DNA of 64,000 bases from Rhodospirillales bacterium (GTDB lineage Bacteria; Pseudomonadota; Alphaproteobacteria; Micavibrionales; Micavibrionaceae): positions 1 through 64,000 of the forward strand of contig JACKJB010000001.1 of assembly GCA_020638155.1 (NCBI GenBank). The letters are read 5' to 3'. This document shows, piece after piece, positions 58,533-64,000 of the stretch. The position numbers and the translations under genes were made by a program. Position 1 is the stretch's first letter; every line of letters starts with the position of its first letter. A model generated the notes under the pieces. That model saw only the letters and a list, made by a program, of their open reading frames with translations, did no database searches and had not been told where the DNA came from.

Positions 58533-60086
58533 ATGGGAAAACCAAAAACATCTGAACAAACAGAAACGATCAGTCTTAATAAACAGGCATGGGAGATAGA
58601 TACATCTTCTCCCTTGGGCCGCGCCGGCGGTTTCGGCGAAGTTTTTCATGGCCGTGGTCCGGATGGTTCGGTCGCTATAAAGCGGTTAAAAATTACGGCA
58701 GGCGAAGCCGCCCACCGTGAAATGAACATCGGTAATGATTTGTCGAGCAAAGAGTACGACCATGTCGTCCCCATTCTCGATTCCGGTCTGGATGCGAATT
58801 CGGATCGATATTATTTGGTTATGCCGGTGTGTGACGGCAGCCTGCAGGATGAAATTAACTCTCGAAAAGAGCCATTTGAAGCTGAAGAGGTCATAGGCAT
58901 ATTGCTGGAAATACTTACCGGATTAGAAGAGGTAAGCCATATAACACACAGGGATCTCAAACCTGCCAATGTCCTGTCACATCATAATAAATGGAAATTG
59001 GCCGATTTTGGAATCGCAAAATTTGTTGAGGATTCAACATCTCTTGAGACTTTGCGCACCAGTCTGACACCGGCATATGCGGCACCAGAGCAATGGCTCC
59101 TTGAACGTCCCTCTGCTGCAACGGATATATATGCCGCCGGATGCATCGCCCATACTTTAATAACAGGTGCTCCGCCTTTTGATGGTGATTTCGACACGGT
59201 AAGGGAAAAGCATTTGCATGAAACACCCGCCAGTTTGTCCGCCCTTCCTGCCAGCGTCAGAAGTCTGGTATCTATAATGCTGAGAAAATCTCCGGAAACA
59301 CGCCCATCTCGAAAAAGATGCATCGAGGTTTTGCAAAGATCGCTTGCGTCCGGTGAAAAAGCCGGAGCGAACCAACGGAATAATTTAATGGAAGCCGTAA
59401 ACGCTATTGCTGTAACGCAAGCTCAGCAGGAGGCTGCTGAAAATGCAGAGAAAGAACGGGTAAGGCGGAGGGACAATATATTTAATGAAGCCGTTTCTGA
59501 TCTAAAAAGAATTAAAGACAGGCTTTTCCAAGAAATTTTTGATCATGCGCGGGATGTCATTGGCAATGATGAGCGTCAGTTGCAACTTCCGCGGATGACT
59601 ATTGGTAAGGCTTCATTGGTATTTGACACTACAGTTACTTCCCATTCTACGCGAGGGATTTGCAAGTCTGACCCTCAAGGTTGGGGTGGCGGTGATGGCG
59701 GTTGGGGTGTTCACAAGAAAGCATCAGATTGGGATATTGTGGCCTTTACTCATATAGGTATTGAGCAACACAATGGCCCCCGCAGCTACCTAAGAAGCGC
59801 TAATTTGATTTATGCCAAGCCCAAAGGAGCTGACGATTACAGATGGTACGAATTGTCCTTTTTCTCCATAGGGACAGGATCAAGAAAATCAGAACCCTAT
59901 TGTTTGGATTACGTATGGGAAATTGATAAAACTTTGTCTGCTATGGATATCAATCAGCACGCACACCCTCCCACACCTATTGATGGTGAAGATGAAGATA
60001 ACTTTATTGCATATTGGATAGACGTAGTTTCACAAGCTGCGACAGGAAACTTGGTAAGACCTAGTCGCTTACCTATAGAAAGATAG
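58533..60086 (+). CDS. Eukaryotic-like Ser/Thr protein kinase
   Basis: 517 residues from the ATG at 58533. Kinase domain in the first 280: glycine loop GRAGGFGEVFHG, VAIKRLK (Lys50), catalytic THRDLKPANVL, DFGIAKF, and APEQWLLERPSAATDIYAAG. No membrane helix or PASTA repeats, unlike housekeeping PknB kinases. The C-terminal ~200 residues are a separate unknown domain (MTIGKASLVFDTTVTSHSTR; SDWDIVAFTHIGIEQHNGPR). In defence loci such kinases can cause abortive infection; that role is inferred from context. Confidence 0.85.
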   Translation: MGKPKTSEQTETISLNKQAWEIDTSSPLGRAGGFGEVFHGRGPDGSVAIKRLKITAGEAAHREMNIGNDLSSKEYDHVVPILDSGLDANSDRYYLVMPVCDGSLQDEINSRKEPFEAEEVIGILLEILTGLEEVSHITHRDLKPANVLSHHNKWKLADFGIAKFVEDSTSLETLRTSLTPAYAAPEQWLLERPSAATDIYAAGCIAHTLITGAPPFDGDFDTVREKHLHETPASLSALPASVRSLVSIMLRKSPETRPSRKRCIEVLQRSLASGEKAGANQRNNLMEAVNAIAVTQAQQEAAENAEKERVRRRDNIFNEAVSDLKRIKDRLFQEIFDHARDVIGNDERQLQLPRMTIGKASLVFDTTVTSHSTRGICKSDPQGWGGGDGGWGVHKKASDWDIVAFTHIGIEQHNGPRSYLRSANLIYAKPKGADDYRWYELSFFSIGTGSRKSEPYCLDYVWEIDKTLSAMDINQHAHPPTPIDGEDEDNFIAYWIDVVSQAATGNLVRPSRLPIER

Positions 60087-60260
60087 TCAAGCATACCATC
60101 GTAAGCTTGCGATGTTTTCGTATTGCATCTAATGTTCTTGTTTCGTACACATATGATGTAGCGTAAAATTTCAAACGTAAAGCAAGCAGTTGCAAATATA
60201 TGCGCAATGGAACAGGCATTAAAGAAAACAAAAGAAAATCAGTACCGCCGGGGAAGTGAG

Positions 60261-60977
60261 ATGAGCGCTTTACCGGAGCCGAGCTTTTATACCCTGAAGA
60301 CACTGGCGAAACGCTGGAACTGCATTGAAGATCAAATATTGAACTATGTTTTGACGGGGCAATTGAAGGCGAGTGTTCTGACCCAGGGATGGTGGATGGA
60401 AAAAGGCTATTTTGAAAAGCCTGATGACGATAACTGGTTCCGAATTCCTGAAAATATTTATACATCCTATGATGAAATATTAGATCTTACGCTTCGCAGC
60501 GTTCGCCAGATTTTGAATGGGAATGAAAGAGATGATCCTGATTTTGAAACTCCAAAAGATGAGTATTTGTGTTTTTCTGGCCAGCATTATCCTTCTGACG
60601 TTTATCCCGAGGCACCATCACTTAAACCAAGCGACCTTATTTTCAGGCTAAAGCAGGTGAAGAAATTTGAAGGTTCTGTGACAAACGATAAAATCTCCAA
60701 TTTTGTAAATATTCCGGATAAAAGAAAGACATTGAAACAGCTGGAATTAGAAATGTGCGCAGATGCTATGCCTGTATGGGAAAAATATTACAACAAGCAC
60801 AAAACTGAACCGACCAGAATAGAAACAGCGGAATTACTGATAAGATCTTATTCTCAAAAATACGGCCACCATAATGTGAATTCAATTATCCGCCACTTAA
60901 AATTAAACCAGCTGAAAACAGAGTTCGCGCGTTATAAAACGCGTAATGATGAGGAAGGGAAAAGGATTTTATCCTGA
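60261..60977 (+). CDS. Hypothetical protein with N-terminal HTH-like segment
   Basis: 238 residues from the ATG at 60261, preceded by GGGGAAG; an ATG at 60207 lacks a ribosome site. Residues 8-35 (FYTLKTLAKRWNCIEDQILN) look like an HTH_17-type segment. The C-terminal half is helical and charged (EKYYNKHKTEPTRIETAELL). No family recognised. Precedes the AlpA-like genes. Confidence 0.6.
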   Translation: MSALPEPSFYTLKTLAKRWNCIEDQILNYVLTGQLKASVLTQGWWMEKGYFEKPDDDNWFRIPENIYTSYDEILDLTLRSVRQILNGNERDDPDFETPKDEYLCFSGQHYPSDVYPEAPSLKPSDLIFRLKQVKKFEGSVTNDKISNFVNIPDKRKTLKQLELEMCADAMPVWEKYYNKHKTEPTRIETAELLIRSYSQKYGHHNVNSIIRHLKLNQLKTEFARYKTRNDEEGKRILS

Positions 60978-61058
60978 CCTTGCTCCTGATTTTCTCCTGC
61001 TCCCCTAATGAAAACACACTGCAATACCGCAGCGTCATTTTCAAAAGAGGAGCATTTC

Positions 61059-61271
61059 ATGGAACAAAGACAAACTCGTTACATTCCTTTAACGCAATGG
61101 CCGAAACATCACAGCTGGCCGCCCATCGGTGGTTTGCGTCACCTGGTCTTTCATGCCGACGAAAACGGCTTTGATAAAGTCATCCGCCGCGCCGGTCGCC
61201 GCGTTTTAATCGATGAACAGGCCTTCTTTCAGTGGCTCGAAGAGCAAAATGGAGGCCAAAATGACCGATAA
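61059..61271 (+). CDS. AlpA/excisionase-like HTH protein 1
   Basis: 70 residues from the ATG at 61059 (AGAGGAGC upstream). YIPLTQWPKHHSWPPIGGLR then FDKVIRRAGRRVLIDEQAFF and QWLEEQ fits small DNA-binding proteins of integrative elements that control integrase or replication genes. It overlaps the next gene by 11 bases. Confidence 0.65.
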   Translation: MEQRQTRYIPLTQWPKHHSWPPIGGLRHLVFHADENGFDKVIRRAGRRVLIDEQAFFQWLEEQNGGQNDR

Positions 61272-61473
61272 AACCTTCTTCAACCAGTACGAATTATCCA
61301 AACGCTGGAAAATATCACCGCGCACGCTGGAACGCTGGCGGTGGCTGGGCACCGGGCCGCGCTATCACAAGATCGGCGGGCGGGTTGTATATAAACTCTC
61401 GGACATTGAAGACTTTGAAAACGGCCGCAGCTTCACCTCCACCATGGACGAACAGCATGGGGGTGCGGTATGA
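61261..61473 (+). CDS. AlpA/excisionase-like HTH protein 2
   Basis: 70 residues from the ATG at 61261 (GGAGG upstream). FFNQYELSKRWKISPRTLER, WRWLGTGPRYHKIGGRVVYK and LSDIEDF is a clear HTH_17 domain. ATGA-like coupling to the primase gene. Confidence 0.75.
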   Translation: MTDKTFFNQYELSKRWKISPRTLERWRWLGTGPRYHKIGGRVVYKLSDIEDFENGRSFTSTMDEQHGGAV

Positions 61474-62384
61474 GCAACATCAATGAAGACTTCTTCCATG
61501 TCGAGCAGCTGGCGATGGATTTCAGGCTGAAGCGTGACAAGCGCAAAAACAGCTTTTTCGGGGATTGCCCTGTCTGCGGCTATAAAGAGTGTTTTGCGCT
61601 GTATGACAACAACGGAAAACCCGGGTGGCACTGCTATTCAAAGGGCTGCAATCTTTGGGATGTGCTGCGAACATCGCCTTATGCGCACAAAGTCGCCAGT
61701 CAGTTTAAGGCTCCCGCTTTGGATAAATCCCAGGGTGGCACACAAAAATCGAAAGACTGGTGGCAGCGAATTTTGAGGGAATGCTGGAAAGCGCCTGGTA
61801 CAGTCGTTGAAGCCTATTTGCACAGTCGGGGTTATCACGGGCCTATACCGGAATCTCTGCGTTATCATCCCAGCCTGTATTATAAGGATACGAAACAGTA
61901 TTTCCCAGCGATGGTCGCCCCGATCATCCATTATCCGACAAAGCGGACGATCGGTATTCACCGCACATATCTTAAGCCCGACGGCTCCGGCAAGGCCGAT
62001 GTCAAGCCGGCCAAAAAGATATTGGGGCAGTGCATGACCGGCGGTGTCTTTCTGGCTGATCCTGCCAATATCATGGCTGTGGCCGAAGGAATCGAAACGG
62101 CATTGAGTTATCAGGCACTGACCGGGACACCGACAGTCGCGGCTCTTTCATGTGGCGGCATGCGCAAGTTGATTTTACCGTCGAAGCCCATGGCCCAGGT
62201 TGTTTATGTGGCGGCGGATAACGACACACACGGTAAAAAATCGGCAAAAGCGGCCGTCGATAGGTTTCTGCGGGAACGTCGTACCGTCAGCATGGCCGTT
62301 GCCGGTTATGAAGGGGAGGATTTCAACGATGTTCTGATGCGCTGCCAGAGCAAGAGAGATGGCCATGATAGCAAATCTGAATGA
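61470..62384 (+). CDS. Primase with zinc finger and Toprim domain
   Basis: 304 residues. Zinc finger: FFGDCPVCGYKECFALYDNN and WHCYSKGCNLWDVL (CxxC...C...C). Toprim: IMAVAEGIETALSYQALTGT (catalytic Glu), VVYVAADNDTHGKKSAKAAV (DxD), GEDFNDVL. Similar in plan to the prophage primase, but a distinct lineage. Element-encoded replication initiation. Confidence 0.85.
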   Translation: MSNINEDFFHVEQLAMDFRLKRDKRKNSFFGDCPVCGYKECFALYDNNGKPGWHCYSKGCNLWDVLRTSPYAHKVASQFKAPALDKSQGGTQKSKDWWQRILRECWKAPGTVVEAYLHSRGYHGPIPESLRYHPSLYYKDTKQYFPAMVAPIIHYPTKRTIGIHRTYLKPDGSGKADVKPAKKILGQCMTGGVFLADPANIMAVAEGIETALSYQALTGTPTVAALSCGGMRKLILPSKPMAQVVYVAADNDTHGKKSAKAAVDRFLRERRTVSMAVAGYEGEDFNDVLMRCQSKRDGHDSKSE

Positions 62385-63879
62385 CAGCGATATCATGACG
62401 ATTGAGGAGGTAACGGCCGAAAAGCCGCAGCCGCTGACCCGGCCTTTGGATCCGGCCGACCCGTTTCCGGTGGAGGCGCTGGGGCCTATTCTCGAACCGG
62501 CGGCGCGTGCGATACAGGATCGTACTCTGGCACCGATGGCGTTATGTGCACAGTCGGTGCTGGCCACCGCGACACTGGTGGTGCAGGGGTTTAAGGATGT
62601 CGAATTGCCGACCGGGCAGAGAAAGCCGCCTTCCTGTTTCTTTCTGTCCATCGCCGGAACGGGAGAGCGTAAAACGGCCTGTGATATGCTCGCCCTGAAA
62701 CCAGTCCACCGGTATGAAAGCGAGAAACGCCTGGAATATAACGAACAGGAGCGCATCTGGGCCAATAAGCATGAAATCTACGAGAAGCTGCGCGGCGATA
62801 TTAAAAAGGATAATCGTAAATACCCTACCGCTTCTAGTAAAGAAAAGGCCATGGAAGCGCTCGGCAAGCCGCCGAAAGCACCGCATATTCCCGTTCTGAC
62901 CTGTAAGGATGCTACGATTGAAGGGCTGATCGTGTTCTGCACGCGCGCCCAACCGTCGATCGGCCTGTTCAATGGTGAGGGCGGCCAGTTTATCGGCGGC
63001 CACGGCATGAGTGACGAGGCAAAAATAAGAACCTCGACCGCGCTGTCGCATTTCTGGGATGGGACGCCGGTTGACAGGTTGCGGGCAACGGACGGTTATG
63101 TGTATCTGAGTGGGCGCAGGCTTTCCATGCATCTGATGGCACAGCCCGACATCGCGGCGGAAATGCTCTCCGACAGGACGTTGCTGGATCAGGGGTTGCT
63201 TTCCCGTTTTTTGGTAACCGCGCCTGACAGTACGGCCGGAACGCGGTTTTTTAAGGAACCGGATCATGAAAGCGCCGCCGTTCTGAAGGCATATGAAGAC
63301 CGGCTTTATTCTTTGCTGATAAAACCTCTGCCGGTCGAGGAAGAGGACGAAGACGTTTTAAAACCCGGCATTTTGCAACTCTGCGAAGAAGCACGAACGC
63401 TATGGATTTCTTATACAAACGCGGTGGAAAGGCAGCTTTGCAAAGACGGGCCGCTGGAACATGTGCGCGGCCTGGCCAACAAGATCCCCGAACATGCCGC
63501 CCGGCTTGCCGCTGTATTGACATTGGTAGAGGATCCGCAGGCTCAGTTTATTTCCCGCGACGCCATGGAGAACGGGATCAAACTGGCCGAACACTACATG
63601 GCCGAGGCCATACGCCTTTTCAGTGCTCAACGAGTCCGCACCCAACTGCGTATCGCCGAGGATGCGCTCAAATGGATGCGGGAGGAATGGGGGCATGATG
63701 TGATCTCCCTGCCGGATCTATATCAGCTCGGCCCCAACCGTATTCGGGATAAAACCAGTGCTCTGACGGTTGTGCGTATTCTGGAAGATCATGGCTGGCT
63801 GGTAGAAATTCCGGATGGCGCTGAAGTGGCCGGTACGCGGCGGCGTGAAGCCTGGCATATCGTTGATGAGGAGATATAA
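62359..63879 (+). CDS. DUF3987/YfjI-family replication-associated ATPase-like protein
   Basis: 506 residues. Typical opening DPADPFPVEALGPILEPAAR and SIAGTGERKTACDMLALKPV, where GTGERKTA replaces a Walker A. Then TCKDATIEGLIVFCTRAQPS, GLFNGEGGQFIGGHGMSDEA and LSGRRLSMHLMAQPDIA, which are DUF3987 hallmarks. Found next to primases in satellites and integrative elements; presumed helicase-loader or helicase substitute. It overlaps the primase by 26 bases; the start could be 62359 or 62365. Confidence 0.85.
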   Translation: MAMIANLNDSDIMTIEEVTAEKPQPLTRPLDPADPFPVEALGPILEPAARAIQDRTLAPMALCAQSVLATATLVVQGFKDVELPTGQRKPPSCFFLSIAGTGERKTACDMLALKPVHRYESEKRLEYNEQERIWANKHEIYEKLRGDIKKDNRKYPTASSKEKAMEALGKPPKAPHIPVLTCKDATIEGLIVFCTRAQPSIGLFNGEGGQFIGGHGMSDEAKIRTSTALSHFWDGTPVDRLRATDGYVYLSGRRLSMHLMAQPDIAAEMLSDRTLLDQGLLSRFLVTAPDSTAGTRFFKEPDHESAAVLKAYEDRLYSLLIKPLPVEEEDEDVLKPGILQLCEEARTLWISYTNAVERQLCKDGPLEHVRGLANKIPEHAARLAAVLTLVEDPQAQFISRDAMENGIKLAEHYMAEAIRLFSAQRVRTQLRIAEDALKWMREEWGHDVISLPDLYQLGPNRIRDKTSALTVVRILEDHGWLVEIPDGAEVAGTRRREAWHIVDEEI

Positions 63880-63880
63880 A

Positions 63881-64000
63881 ATGGCCGGATATCAGCGTTT
63901 TGATCCGGGCAACGCACCGTTGGAAACTTTAGCAGGTTTAGCGACTTTAGCAGACCCGCCTCCTGAAAAACGAAAAAGCGAAAAGCTTCCCGCACATAAT
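63881..64000 (+). CDS. Hypothetical protein, 3' end outside window
   Basis: The first 40 codons only. GAGGAGATATAAA leads to the ATG one base after the DUF3987 stop, so it is co-transcribed. MAGYQRFDPGNAPLETLAGL then ATLADPPPE; not enough to assign. Confidence 0.5.
   Translation, partial: MAGYQRFDPGNAPLETLAGLATLADPPPEKRKSEKLPAHN

Overview
The window reads as an accessory-rich stretch of a bacterial chromosome, most likely an alphaproteobacterium. That placement is inferred from phage gene families common in that class (DUF6441-, DUF6950- and DUF7697-like proteins), a MobQ relaxase with a RSF1010/Ti-like oriT, and moderate GC. It is not proven. Little looks like core genome. Several mobile units sit end to end.

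1-2317 (+ strand): the 3' part of a copper P-type ATPase, a small SWIM-type zinc-finger protein, a probable structured small RNA ending in a terminator, and two small proteins, one of them exported.

2325-38513: a near-complete siphovirus-like prophage. Late genes run on the minus strand from terminase (26.7 kb) through a lambda-type head module (A, W, B, C with nested Nu3, D, E, FII), a tail module with a lambda-style G/GT programmed -1 frameshift, tape measure, tail tip, three fibre/spike genes, and lysis (endolysin, holin candidates, nested Rz/Rz1 spanins). The early region has a CHC2/Toprim primase, an SF3 helicase, small zinc-binding proteins, a ParB-domain protein and a Mom-like DNA-modification enzyme. 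A plus-strand module carries an S24-type repressor that lacks the catalytic serine, an HD nucleotidase, small proteins, an excisionase and a tyrosine integrase.

38535-50677: a 12.1-kb mobilizable island bounded by 49-bp direct repeats that are the 3' half of a tRNA-Met gene. It carries its own integrase, an XRE regulator, a receiver-only response regulator, a 1413-residue RTX/lectin/LamG secreted protein, an oriT with a MobQ relaxase, a HEPN-like protein and HipBA. The first repeat lies directly behind the prophage integrase, so prophage and island appear integrated in tandem at one tRNA gene. No intact tRNA or third repeat is visible on the left, so the left end of the prophage element is unresolved.

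50678-64000: a defence-like region with an AbiEi/AbiEii pair, an XRE regulator, an operon of dual-OB protein, DUF488 and AlkB, an IS110-family element, a PIN plus XRE-ImmA/IrrE pair, a YjzC-like small protein and a Ser/Thr kinase. It ends in the replication module of another integrative element (two AlpA-like HTH proteins, zinc-finger/Toprim primase, DUF3987 protein) that runs off the right edge.

Translational coupling (ATGA, TAATG) is common and was used to fix many starts. No rRNA, complete tRNA or CRISPR array was found.
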